DNA of 64,000 nucleotides from Erythroxylum novogranatense (Eukaryota > Streptophyta > Magnoliopsida > Malpighiales > Erythroxylaceae). Position numbers and translations under genes: made by a program. Below the pieces are notes generated by a model that worked only from the letters and a program-made list of their open reading frames with translations, searched no databases and was not told where the DNA came from. Below, one piece after another: positions 27,031 to 38,863 of the stretch. The DNA lies in NCBI GenBank assembly GCA_029891385.1, contig CM057233.1, forward strand, positions 25,590,150-25,654,149. The letters run 5' to 3'. Numbering within the stretch: position 1 is the stretch's first letter; every line of letters begins with the position of its first letter.

Positions 27031-28500
27031 GAAAATTTCGTCAGAAATTTCATACTGACTGGGTCGAGCAGATGAAGTCTGCCTCCTCACGTGCTCCTCG
27101 GTCTCCCAAGTTGCCTCCTTCGAAGAATGGTTCTTCCATAGGACTTTCACCAATGGAATCACCTCGCTCCTCAATTGCTTGACCATGATCCGATAATCTG
27201 TAGGCGCCTCAATATAACTCATATCACTTGCTATCTCAATCTCTTGAGCCGAATCACATCGGACGGTGCGGCGGTATCTCGGAACATACTCACATGAAAA
27301 CATCGTGCTTTGGGACATCTCACTAGGTGCGCCAATCTATAGGCTAATGGTCCAATCCTCTCAAAGTAATCTCATACGGGCCGATATAGCGGGGACTCAA
27401 CTTGCCGCTACGGCCAAACCTCGTAACTCCTCTCGAGGAGACTTTCGAAGGAACACTCTATCACCCGCGGCATACTCTATCTCTCGTCGTCTTGATCCAC
27501 ATAACTCTTACTGTCTATCTGAGCCGCTTTAATGCGACTCCTAATCACTCACGTTATCCATCATATCCCGGATCATTCGGGGCCCTCAAGCATCCTCACA
27601 CCCTCTTCATCCCAGTAAAGAGGTGATCTGCACGGCCTGCCATACAAGGCCTCATACGGTGCCATCCCAATACTGCTCTGGTACTGATTATTGTACGCAA
27701 ACTCAATCAGAGCCAAGTATTGATCCCAGGCACCTTTGAACTCTAATACACAAGCTCTCAGCATATCCTCAACAGTCTTGATAGTCCTCTCACTCTGCCC
27801 ATACATGCGAGGATGAAGCGTCAGACTAAAGTTGACCTCGAACCCGGTACGATCGCAGCTCCTCCGTAACCTCGAAGTAAACGGGATCCCGATCGAGACA
27901 CTATAGACTTTGGGACCCCATGCGATCGCCTGATCTCTCGTCACATGCCACGAGCCAATTGATCGAGAGTATTGTTCTCTCGCCTTTGGCAAGAAATGAG
28001 CCGACTTGGTCAATCGATCCACTATGACCGGATCGCATCATCTTTGCCTCGGCGTCCTCAGCAACCCCATAATAAAATCCATAGTGATTCGCTCCACTTC
28101 CACTCCGGAATGGGCAGCGAATGCAACTTACCCTTCGGGCACGGTGCTCGGCCTTAACTTTCTTTGGCACGTCAAACATCGAGAAACAAACTCGCCACTT
28201 GTCTCTTCATACCGCCACCAAAATGCAACTTGAGAGTATTATACATCTTGGTGACTCCGGGGTGCATCGCATAAGCTACATCGCCTCCTCTAAAATCTCT
28301 TGTCTCGGCTCACCCACATTAGGCACACAATCTCGACCCATCCAAAGAGTCCCATCTCTCAACTCAAATTCATGATCAACCACGCTCGACTTCATCCATC
28401 AATCTCACTAACCTTCGGGTCCACGATCACTAGGCGCCCGGATCCGATCCCCGCAACATCGGTCTCAATCTCGTAGTAGCTGTCAAGGCTCCATCCCGAG
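27022..28500 (-). pseudogene. Gypsy-1 integrase with C-terminal chromodomain
   Basis: Minus strand, right to left: an integrase zinc-binding end and the beginning of the catalytic core in shifted frames (27900-28180), then a readable core piece (27573-28022) opening MDRLTKSAHFLPK, with HPRMYGQSERTIKTVEDM around the catalytic glutamate and AYNNQYQSSIGMAPYEALYG following. The C-terminal piece (27025-27318) holds PLVKVLWKNHSSKEATWE, the signature of a chromodomain, which in chromoviruses binds modified histones and guides integration into heterochromatin. The middle aspartate region is garbled. At least three frame breaks make it non-functional as read. The chromodomain and order PR-RT-RH-IN place it among Tekay-like chromoviruses. 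Confidence 0.88.
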
Positions 28501-28599
28501 CCAAATCCATCGCACATTAAGTGCTCTCAGCTGAACTAGGCACGGCAACCTCGACACACAACTGAGCTACACTACCATGCGATCTCCTACTCGAGGCAT

Positions 28600-29990
28600 C
28601 GCCACCACATTGGCCTTCCACCGGTGGTACTCGATAGTGCGATCGTAATCCTTCAACAACTCAGTCCATCTCCTCTGTCCTCGATTCAACTCGCCGACTC
28701 AGCGAGATACCTCAGCTTTTATGATCCGTGAAGATCTGGAACATCTCCCATACAAGTAATGTCTCCAGATCTTGTGGCAAACACAATCGCAGCCAACTCT
28801 AAATCATGCCTTTGGTAATTCCTCTCATGAGACCTCAAGCGTCTCGAGGCATACGCTATCACTCTACCATCTTTGCATCGCGACACAACCCAAACCCTGC
28901 TGCGACGCATCATCTTTGAATACCACATATCCTCCGGGACCACGATGACAACGCCAACATTGGTGCCGAGTCAAGCATTGCACGAGCTCCTCAAGCTCCT
29001 CGACACTCATCATCCATCGAAAAACCACACTCTTCCTCGAAGTTTCGTCAAAGGGCCGAGATCACTTTGAGAACCTCGACAAACCTCCGGTAATATCCCG
29101 CTAGTCAGAAACTCCTCAACTCGACACGTTCCTCGGAACCTCCCAACTCTGACCGCCTCAATCTTGTGAGGATCCACTCGGATACCCTCACTGGACACTA
29201 TGTGTCCTAGGAACACCACCTCATCAAGCCGAATTCACATTTCGCAAATTTGGCATACAAGCGCCTCTCTCATGTCTGTCTGATCCTCGGATGCTCGCAT
29301 GCTCCTCTCGGACCTCGAATACACTAGGATATCGTCAATAAACACAATCCTGGCCCGATCAAGGTAGGGGTGAAAGACCTTATTCATCAAGGCCATGAAG
29401 GCCGCTGGGGCATTAGTCGACCCAAACGGCATCACTAAGAACTCGAATGCCCATACTTACTCTGAACGCACTCTTGGGCACATCGGCCTCCGCTATCCTC
29501 AGCGATAATACCACGATTTCAAGTCTAACTTAGTAAACACTCGAGCTCCCTACAATCGATCAAATAAATCATCGATCCTAGGCGGTGGGTACTTATTCTT
29601 GCGATAACCCGATTCCATTGCGCTATAATCGATACACAACCTCAATGTCCCATCTTTCTTCTTCACAAACAACCTTTGGAGCTCCCAGTGAAACACCGGG
29701 TCTAATGAACCCTTATCTAATAACTCCTGGCCGAGGCCTTAAGCTCCTCGGTTCCACCGGTGCCATCCTATATGGAGGAATAGATATAGAGCGGTACAGA
29801 ACGAGGTCTATCCTAAACTCGTCTCCCGTCCGTAGCAAACCGGTAACTCATCGGGAACACATCCGAAACTCCCGATCACGAGGACATCCTCTAATCTACC
29901 TCAACTCTAGAATCGATCACATGGGCCAAATAGGCCTCACATCCTCTGCATCAATCTCGGGGCAATCATAAAAGAAATCATCCTATTGGC
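28600..29990 (-). pseudogene. Gypsy-1 reverse transcriptase and RNase H
   Basis: Minus strand, upstream of the integrase. Reverse transcriptase shows [20 protein letters not shown] and the active site FIDDILVYS (about 29320-29350), then FLGHIVSSEGIRVDPHKIEA (29150-29215). RNase H is visible as GRVIAYASRRLRSHERNYQ with HDLELAAIVFA (28760-28860). The blocks lie in different frames. Order and spacing match a standard Ty3/gypsy pol. Confidence 0.88.
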
Positions 29991-30067
29991 CTTTGCTGAC
30001 TAATACCTCGAAAAACGGCTCTCGGTGACCGGGAGATTCAACACAACCTCCTTGGTATAACAATCCA

Positions 30068-31560
30068 TCACTCTATGGGCGATGGCAGGTCCATACCTAG
30101 GATCACATCAATCTCTCTCAAGGATAGCACTATGAGATCTGCACTCAACTCTGCCTGATCAATCACTATCACACATCCCTTACAGACCTCTCCCAACACT
30201 GTCGTACTACCTAGAGGTGTACTCACCTCTAGCCCACACTGCAATCTCTCTTTATCACAATGTAATCTACATGCCACATGCGGTGCAATAAATGAATGAG
30301 TGGATCCAGGATCCATCAATGCATATGCTTCAAAACCAGAAATTAGAAGCATACCCGCAACAACATCTGGAGACTCCTGAGCCTCCTGCCGAGTCATAGC
30401 ATAGACTCTGGCCTGGGACCGCTGCCCGCTGCTCTGTCCCTCAGATCTCACCACTGATCCCTCTGCTCGGCCTCGGCCTCTGCCTCGGCCTCTGAACCCT
30501 GATCCACCTCCACGGCTCTGCTGCACCGTGGTCGCACTGCCAGATCTACCCGTCATAGCAGACTGGGCCTCCACGGTGAAAGGACACTCGGGTGGTGGTC
30601 TATTGAACCACACTTGAGACAAGCTCAGGTAGCCCTCCGGACTCTCCACTATGCCTCCTCTCGCAGAACTCACACAGTGGGATACTCTGTCCCGAGCCTC
30701 TAGCACCACTTCGGCCCTTTGAAACAGGTCGAGAAAATCGCCTCTCTGCCCTAAATCGCTGCCTGCCTCTGCCAGACGACACAGAAGTCTTGGCAGCGCC
30801 ACTAGATCCTCTACTCTCGCTGCGACTACCGCTCGGTCTTTTGCCCTTTGGGCCCCTGACCGGGACTCGTCGTCTACTGTCTCAACTCACCGCAACTCGC
30901 CTCAATGAATAAAGGAATCCATATCCGCTCAGCTGGCCAGGAGCGGATCTCAAAATTGAGTCCACCCTCAAACTTCTGCATCCGCCGGACTCAGGCGACC
31001 ATGAAGAGGCATATCCCACTAACTCATTAAATGAACCTCATAATCGCCATCGACATACCTTTGTCTCATTTCAAGAAATTCTGCATCTTCATCTCTAGAT
31101 AATCCTTGGGCATGAAATTATCTCTGAATGCCCGCAGAAATCATCCCAAGTCAATAAGCAGGCTGGAAGGCGCGGAACGATCTTCCATCAGCGGTAAGCC
31201 GGACCACAAGCAATGACCTTTGCGATAGTCAAAACGCTCCTCTGCATCACAAGTCATCGATCCGGGACTCTCTCGGTCCTCTCTAACCATCCCTCGGCCT
31301 CCGCGAGGCTCGGTCTTGACGCCAGAAGTCAACCGCTCCACCTTGCGCATTTATCGAACCTCGCTCCGTCTCACGGAACTCTGGGAGGCAACTCATCGAG
31401 AATGAGGCATGGGGACTCTACTAGCTCCCCGGATCCTAGGTCATTGGTTGATCCACTTGATCCCCAAGAACGGATGACCTACAACACATAAAATTCGATC
31501 AATTACCACTTTTTTTTTGCTGAAATTCGGGCCTAAAACACACTATGCCCAAAGATGCCA
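30068..31560 (-). pseudogene. Gypsy-1 gag and aspartic protease
   Basis: Minus strand. A 244-codon open frame (30068-30802) covers the gag end and the protease. It has an Arg/Gly-rich stretch GFRGRGRGRGRAEGSVVRS, then the protease site LMDPGSTHSFIAPHVA and the second block LREIDVILGMD. In another frame, CEFCERRHSGE (about 30650-30690) is the gag zinc knuckle. The gag N-terminal half (30800-31560) is broken. The catalytic triplet is DPG instead of the usual DSG or DTG, but many plant chromovirus proteases have this form (DPGSTHSF), so it need not be damage. Gag builds the particle and the protease matures it. Confidence 0.85.
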
Positions 31561-31566
31561 AACCAT

Positions 31567-31578
31567 GCTTTGATACCA
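31567..31578 (-). other. Primer binding site of Gypsy-1
   Basis: Minus strand reads TGGTATCAAAGC, one base off the initiator methionine tRNA site TGGTATCAGAGC, five bases inside the LTR end. It fixes the element as leftward. Confidence 0.85.
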
Positions 31579-33509
31579 CCTAATGTAGCGCCCCTCACGC
31601 GAGGTACACGTTGGGACGCCGTGGGTCGTTCCGACGCATCCCACGATAAGGAAGTGCTACTACGAAAACAATCTCTAAACACTCGCATGGCATCAATACA
31701 CTAAATTCCACAATATGAAAATCACTGAAATTTAAAACCATAATAATCATTCATTTATAACATCAATCCCAAAATATGACCCGATCTATCGGTTCCTACA
31801 GACTAAATACATCTCAAAAGGAAACCGATACAAGCGTCTATACTAAGTCATCCCGAAACAATGTTCCCAAAAGAAGTCACCCCGGTGACCGACCTATGAT
31901 CCATCGCGCCCTCGATCACGAACACTCACTGCAGAAGCGTCTATCCGGGAGCTAGAGTCCTACCGACATCTGTCTGTAAAATATATTGCAATGTTGGGTG
32001 AGTTTAGAACTCAATGAGAAACCATCATTGATGGTTCATCCAACACATGCATATACATATACTATATCTCAAATTACGCTTTAACGCTTTATAAATACTA
32101 TTCACAATTTACATTATATTATATCACACATGATATCACAATGCGCACTTTACCATCACATAATTCTCACATTACACTTCACAATTTACACAATTACAAT
32201 ATCACATATCAATCCACATTTTTCAGTATGTCACTCGCATTCTCCATCACCCTATACACTCGGATGCATATGTATGCAAAGTCTCTTGTTATGACATTGT
32301 TGTGACTGAGCATTTATATTCACATTTTGGCAAGTAGGAGAGCCCTCGGGGTATGCACTCACGCCCACTCACTTTAGGGATAGGAGAGCCCTACGGGTAT
32401 GCACTATTCCTTTTCACAATGATCACAATTTAGGCAAGTAGGAGAGCCCTCTGGGTATGCACTCTTGCCAATTTGGCTCTAGGCCCTCTCATCGATAATC
32501 GAGCTCAAAGCTCACGAATCATTGTGCTCTAGTCACAACGGTAAATTTTACGCTCATATCATGCTAGGCATGCACTCACACTTACACGATACTAGCACAT
32601 TTATCTCACTTCACTCACTTGTCACAATCAGCTCTTATTCACAATTATATACATTGATTCTCATTCACATGAATTCACATTTATGTAGATCACACTTGGT
32701 ACAATCACTAACACTTATCGCATTTAGCTCATTCACTTCACATGTATATCACTCACCTTTACACTTAATTTATACATATTCACACATATAATCACTTAAA
32801 AGTGAGGAACCAACTAGGTTACTCACCTATAACTTCGAGCTCTGCACGGAAGTCCTGCAATATCAAGTGATGCGGCGATCCAACGGAGCCTCTAAAACAA
32901 TCAAACAATTTCTCATCACTAGGTGCTCGATTAAAGATATTCAATAATGCACATGTCTTTAATTCAAACTTGTATGATGCATGTTCATGATTCTACCGGC
33001 ACTAAACCCAATTAGGCTATCGCTCACTTTACAACCAAAATTCACTATTCACTAGGTCAATAGCATTCCCTTTAATTCAATTTCCTTACTCGAACTCTAA
33101 TCATACTCCATTAGTTACAACGTAACTCTTTGGTCACATTAGAAACTATAATGGACTCTCTTTCGATACTTGCAATCCGTAAATCAAAATTCAAACTCTC
33201 AATCTTTATCACAATGATAGACCTCTTTCTCTAGTTCATAACGAATCAAGTATCACCTTAATTGGAATACCATAGACCAAGATATCATCACATCAACTGA
33301 AACATGTTCAATAAAACATCTAGTTCATGTTCCTCCACCAATACCCTTACTTTGACTCACTTAATCATTTCCAATTTAATACTAAAACCCAAAAATTGTT
33401 TGTGGAGAGATTAAGAAATGTGTTAGGAATCAATGCTTCAAGAATCAGGTCATTTGGAGTTCTATAACTCAAGTTATCCTCAAAACATCGATCTATGCAA
33501 TTTTTTTTC

Positions 33510-33690
33510 CTTCCGTCGATTTTTGCTTGTTTGGTTTTCGCTTCAGCTGATTTTTGCTTCAGCTGATTTTCGCTTCAGCTGATTTTTGCTTCAGCTGATT
33601 TTGCTTCAGCTGGTTTTCCTTCAGCTGGTTTTCGCTTCAGCTGGTTTTCGCTTCAAATGATTTTCCTTCCTTCGATTTTTGCTTGACTGA
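33510..33690. repeat. CAGCTG minisatellite in Gypsy-1 5' LTR
   Basis: About nine 15-16-base units with a central CAGCTG. Unit order (GATTT units, then GGTTT units) is the same as in the other two LTR copies, so the array was fixed before the insertion. Confidence 0.87.
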
Positions 33691-33702
33691 TTTTTTTCGC
33701 CG

Positions 33703-34127
33703 AACATGTCCACTTATATAGATCATATCTTTTGACTCCGATATCCAAATTGGACAAACTTGACATCTATCTCATAGAGAAAAGAAAGATCTACAACTTT
33801 CAAGAAGGAAATTTTGTCTAAATCTATCGATATCACGTCCATATCGTCTGCTTTTGCTTCAGTTGATTTTCCTTGGTGATTTTCGCTTGGTGATTTTCCT
33901 TTCACTGGTTTTGCTTGAGAACATGTCCACTTATATAGATCATATATTTTGACTCAATATCCAAATTGGACAAACTTGACATCTATCTCATAGAGAAAAG
34001 AAAGATCTACAACTTTCAAGAAGGAAATTTTGTCTAAATCTATCGATATCCGTCCATATCGTCTGCTTTTGCTTCGGTGATTTTCCTTGGTGATTTTTCG
34101 CTTCGACTGATTTTCCTTCGGGACATA
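33703..34127. repeat. 217-bp tandem duplication in Gypsy-1 5' LTR
   Basis: Two copies beginning AACATGTCCACTTATATAG at 33703 and 33920. AT-rich cores are nearly identical; differences collect in the CAG/CTG-rich tails. Confidence 0.87.
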
Positions 34128-35041
34128 TCACGAACACTAAAAGTTTTCTCAACCACTCATTTAACACTATAACAGAATTTATTCCTCCCCAACTACCCAG
34201 GATTTATGAACAAACACATGAAATACATCTTTTCATGAAAACGATGTAAATCTCTCAACTTTATTTCATAAATCTCTAACAAAGAGGGGTTTCTCTAACA
34301 CTTACTGTTGAGAACTCAAACAGATCTTCAAGCTCTAAACTCCACACGAAAAGATCAGCTTATGGATTCTCCTTAGAATCGACAACACCAAAGGTAGAGA
34401 AAGATTGGTGAAAGAAAGAAAGAACACCAAAGTCCCTTAGAAGATAATTTGGGTAGGAAAGCTCTATGTCTCAGAGAGAAAAGTTTTGGAAGAAAATGAA
34501 TAAAGAAGGCTTGGACAAGACTTAACCCATCAGCCCTCAAGGAATAGTGACCACCTACTCCTAGCTAGGGTACAAAGTCCAAGTACACATGTCACTTTCT
34601 TAATGAATAAACTATAACTTAGTTACTTTTGAACTAACTCCATTTAGTTCTCCCCTTTCCAATATAATCAAACTATCTCCAACACTTCATTTAATTAATT
34701 CTTGCTCCCAACTATAAATATATCTTCCAATACACCATAAATTTACCAGCATATACAAATACAATAATTTCACCAAAATTCATAATCGCAAGATTTCATT
34801 AACCCAATTATTTCAACATTTTAAATAATCACAATTCACAAAATCATCTCAATTTCACTTTTCCAAACACAATCACTATCAAATGCGGAACAATCATGAA
34901 TACATGTCACTATGTATATGCATGTGCAAAATGATCTATCTCTCTAAAATCAGAGGCCACAAAACACTCGATCACAAATTAAGCACTAACAACTCTACAC
35001 TCATAACACGATGCTCATCGCATCGGTAACGGGATGCTACA

Positions 35042-35853
35042 CGTCTTATCTTTCTGGAAATGAAAGATAATTCGTCATCTTCATCACTTGACTCTGATTC
35101 TGATTGATTTGAGTTATCATCCTTTGATTCTTCAATCTTCAATGCTTTCGATGACTTCCTCCTTCTATGAGTCTTATGATTCTTTTGTCCGGCCTTCAGT
35201 GCTATTGACTTGTCTCGCTTGGGCTTGTCTTCAGCGTTGAGTTCCACTTCATGAATCTTCAAGGATCCCAACAACTCATCTAGCTTCAACACGCTCAAGT
35301 CTTTGGCTTCTTGTACTGTAGTAACTTTAGGTCTCCATCTTTCGAACATGGTCTTGGTTATTGTATGTCCTTCCAAGAGCTTTTAATCCATTGACAATTG
35401 TTTGAAATCTACCAAACATTTGATCAATAGATTCTTCATCTTCCATCATGAAAAGTTCATATTGATGTACAAGAATACTTATCTTGGATTCCTTAACTTG
35501 ACTTGTGCCTTCATGAGCAATGGACAATGTGTCCCACATCTCTTTTGCAGTGTCGCAACCATGCACTTTGTCGTACTCGCTTCTGCTTAGGGCACACGTT
35601 AAGAAAAATTTTGCCTTTGAATTCAGTTGTATTCTTGCTTTCTGATCAGCCGTCCATCTATTTCGTGGAATAGAACTGCCTTCTTCATCTACAGGTATAT
35701 AGGGTCCGTTCTCTATTACGTCCCAAAGGTCTACATGTGTAGATTCGATGAATAACCGCATCTATCTTACCAAGAATGATAGTCTTCTCGTTGAATCTTT
35801 GGAGGTCTAGTAGACTGAGGCACCTTCAGCGATGTATACATGTGACTCGCCAT
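35042..35853 (-). pseudogene. Copia-A (Sirevirus-type) gag N-terminal part
   Basis: Minus-strand Ty1/copia gag. The start codon is at 35853-35851 (MASHMYTS), about 57 bases from the primer site. One frame break follows near 35765, then a long open piece (35327-35761) with MRLFIESTHVDLWDVIENGP, EMWDTLSIAHEGTSQVKESK and SIDQMFGRFQTIVNGLKALG, the UBN2 gag core. A second frame (34972-35376) carries an acidic, Lys-rich linker ending SFISRKIRR at the Gypsy-1 junction. The gene resumes at 23532 with the CCHC knuckle, so Gypsy-1 split it. Gag forms the particle. Sirevirus assignment rests on the gag core and LTR style. Confidence 0.88.
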
Positions 35854-35892
35854 TATCTTTAATCCACACTTCGCCAAAGTGATTCTTGGATA

Positions 35893-35909
35893 CCAGGCTC
35901 GATACCAAT
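35893..35909 (-). other. Primer binding site of Copia-A
   Basis: Minus strand reads ATTGGTATCGAGCCTGG. Contig 1 shows the exact TGGTATCAGAGCC here, so the missing A is likely an error. Confidence 0.8.
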
Positions 35910-36805
35910 TGAAGTGAATCACACGTTAATACAACACTTAGAAATACACAGTAGAATGCACGAGAAGGGGGTTGAATGTGTATTCCCTTTTTAATATCTT
36001 TTTCAGAATTACTTGTTAGAAATAAAATTCTTTACAGAATCTTTATTAATCCTGATTGATCAAACTTTTCAATGCTAAGTATATGAATAGTAAGTAATGA
36101 TCAACTTTGAGGCAAGATAAAGATAAAGAGTAAGAGTAGTAGACACGCAGATTTATCCTGGTTCACCCCAAACTGTGGGCTACGTCCAGTCCTCAGAGTT
36201 TCTTCTGAGATTTCACTATCTCTTCAAGTGTTACAGTATTCTTTCACGAGCCTCTTCAGGTCTCTACAACCAGTATTCTTTCACACTTAGCCTCTGCAGG
36301 CTATTTGTACAACTTTTTTTCTCAGAAAAATATTTGAACACTTTATTCTGATGAAGATAGCGCTTCACTAATTCATGACTTGATCACTTTTTCACTTTGT
36401 GTAATTTTTCTAACATCAGCCAGCTCTTCAGTTTTTGACTTCGACTTGTATTTATAGCCTTCGTCTCTAACTGCTTCTTTGATTCTTGAATCTTGAATCT
36501 TTAATCTTTAAAGAAACGGTTAATCAGTTGAGTTTTGTAACTAACTCGAACTGACTCTTGCGTCTGTTTCTTTTCTGCGTCTGCTTTGCTTTTGTGTCTG
36601 TGTCTGCGTCTGCTTTTTTTTTCAACTTCATCTGTGTTTAACTTTTATCAACTTCATCTGTGTCTGACTGTTTTCTTGCAACTTCGTTTGTCTCGGACTT
36701 AAATGCGTATGCGAGTTAAATCTATGTCATTTTGTTTATCTTGTATATGATCTCTCTTTGTTATACATCAAAATCATTTTTATGTAAAGTCATTCTGACT
36801 TAACA
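35910..36805 (-). mobile_element. Copia-A 5' LTR
   Basis: About 0.9 kb, minus orientation, matching 6142-7016. Inner edge TGAAGTGAATCACACG (plus sense) next to the primer site; outer edge taken as GACTTAACA at 36805, with 36814 as an alternative. The matching 3' LTR is not seen: contig 2 begins inside the element, so the target duplication cannot be checked. Confidence 0.75.
36449..36457 (-). promoter_or_regulatory. TATA box of Copia-A LTR
   Basis: Minus strand reads CTATAAATA in the middle of the LTR, a strong plant TATA box facing the gag. Contig 1 has lost two bases of it (near 6673). Position in the LTR agrees with a U3-R boundary; no transcript evidence. Confidence 0.5.
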
Positions 36806-37410
36806 AATTGAACATCATTTTCTTCATAAGAAATCTAGCCAAAGACCTCTAGTTTAATTCAAACTAAAAATCATCTCAATATCATAATTATAGAAGAAGT
36901 TATGGTTAAATCATTGAAACATACTCAAATCAAATTTTCCAGATTATCATCCTAACTCTTCTCCTACCTCATCCACACCATTTCCTCACCTATAACCACT
37001 CAATTTACTCAAGATTTCAACCACAACTAAGTTAAAGCCTCTACTTGAACATTAACCTACAATATAGCATCAACATGTACTTAATTCTTCATACTTTTCC
37101 TACACTCTTCCAAACATCAATTCATTCCAATTTTCAGTTCCAATACATCTCTAACTCTCATTCTTCATATTCTATATCTTTCATTAATAATCAATAAAAA
37201 CAAGAAATTCACACACCCATATACCCAAAACACAATTTCCATGGAATTAATTGTAAATAACATCACAAATGATTTATGTAACTACAAACCCATGATATTA
37301 GACACAATTCTTACCTAATTAAGCTTCCAAATCTTCCAATCTTCAAAATTGTCACAAACTCTCTAACTTCCACTACCATTCACGATCATCATCATCTTGA
37401 GGGGGGTAGA
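36806..37410 (-). mobile_element. Gypsy-3 LTR fragment between Copia-A and Copia-B
   Basis: About 600 bases without coding signs, bounded by two copia elements. The right continuation after Copia-B (54505) reads as the U3 part of a minus-strand gypsy LTR ending GATGTTACA at 55212. The GTAGA at 37406-37410 recurs at 54500-54504. The tract TTGAGGGGGG before it looks like a polypurine tract but has no plus-strand element behind it. Confidence 0.5.
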
Positions 37411-38848
37411 TGTTGGAGTTATGTAAATATAGTGCCCTGGAAAGCAAGTGTATTTACATGTAACTTTATCTTCTTGATTCTGGTTTTGTAATGAAAATAT
37501 TTATTATTAATAAAACAAAAGAGTTTGGTTTTATCTGTATGAGCATTATATATCTGGTCATAAGGTACCAAGATTCATTTGTAAGTAATATACATATACA
37601 TAGAGATGTATGGGAAACATGTATATTATTAGAATCAATTAATTGATTCACAGTTGAATAATCAAGTTGGTCGTTTGATTATGGTTTAGGCGTAGTGTTG
37701 CGATTTATCTCCATATAAGTAAAGGAGTTTACTTAAAGGGAATGATGAGTTTCATATCAAGATAGTAGTAGACTATCGATAATGGCACTATTAAATGAAT
37801 GCGGAATCAAGTATGTTTTCAAGAATAAAGTGGGTCGTTACTTTAATCTTAAACATACAACTTAAGCATTCGCTTATTATGAACCACAATCTTGATGAGT
37901 GGTGAACTCATATGTGTTTCATTATAATTCTTGATATGATCGAAATGGATTTTTACAGGTATTAATCCGATTATGCGCATGTTGGAATTATTAATTGAAA
38001 CATGTATCGTGAACATTCACTCGAATAAAGAGTTTATAGTGTTATCATCTCTTCAGATGTTTTAAGGAGATTTGGTGATTAAGCTGGCGCGATAGTTTGA
38101 TGGACTAGCTACCCATCAAGTCTTAACACTAAGATGAGATCTTATGTGTTAATCACCATATAAAGTAAAATGAGAGATCTATAAGGAAAAACCAACATAA
38201 GGGCAAAATGGTAATTTTACCCTTTGTTATCTGGATGGCTATAATAAGGTTCTAAATAGGGTTTGCAATTGGACATATTCTCATAATATTTAATAATTCA
38301 AGAGTTTAACTAATTGTCTTTAGTGGAATGACATTTAGTTAATAAGCTAGAATTAAGTCGATGAGATTGAATTATTTACGGGCTTATTGGGCTTGAATTA
38401 TCAAAGTCCAATAAGATTCCCCACTTGGCTTTAAGGAAGGTTATCAAGCTAAGTAAGAAGTAGTTTGGAGGCTTTAGAAGTCCATAATTGAATGATAGGC
38501 TTATACTAATTAATGGTTAATTGGAAGCCAATATGTTCATTTAGAAATGGGCTTGTTTTGGTTTAATGTAATTTATTAGATTAATTATATTAAAACAATT
38601 TTTTTTAAATGGAGAAGAAGCAATTTTGAAATTGTGTTAGGTTAGATGTGTAACCACACATTTGACATTAAAATACTAAATAAAGATGATCTTTATTATG
38701 GTTCATCATTATTAAATGGAGTTATGAACTTACCATTAAATGGTTTAATGGTTGGCTTTTAATGTTGGCATGTAACCTATTTGCTTTCATTAGATTAAAG
38801 ATGAAAGATGTGCATTAGATGGACCATCTTCCTTCTTTCTTCTTGCCA
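37411..38848 (-). mobile_element. Copia-B downstream LTR
   Basis: 1,438 bases between the GTAGA target site and the purine tract after RNase H. Minus-sense start TGGCAAGAAG, end ACTCCAACA. Its first 310 bases (38848-38540) match 53586-53896 in inverted orientation; the remainder has no counterpart in the upstream LTR. It therefore either is a composite or belongs to a different LTR variant. No coding content seen. Confidence 0.65.
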
Positions 38849-38863
38849 TATCTCCCATTTGCC
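38849..38863 (-). other. Polypurine tract of Copia-B
   Basis: Minus strand reads GGCAAATGGGAGATA directly after the RNase H stop and before TGGCAAG. It resembles the AAGTGGGAGAT tract of many plant copia elements. Confidence 0.65.

Larger units (their letters stand above)
31584..35041 (-). mobile_element. Gypsy-1 5' LTR
   Basis: LTR of 3,458 bases. Plus-sense edges are TGTAGCGCCCC and GGGATGCTACA, a six-base inverted terminus. The five bases after it read CGTCT (35042-35046); the contig 1 copy and the left flank read CGCCT. It contains three GGAGAGCCCT..GGGTATGCACT blocks (about 32335-32465), the minisatellite and the 217-bp duplication. With the 3' LTR it bounds an 11.5-kb element, 23533-35041. 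Confidence 0.92.

Noticed and set aside
37395..37411. TTGAGGGGGGTAGA before TGTTGG as a plus-strand polypurine tract
   Set aside because: No plus-strand copia or gypsy coding region lies upstream, and GTAGA is better explained as the Copia-B target duplication; the G run is probably chance in the Gypsy-3 LTR.
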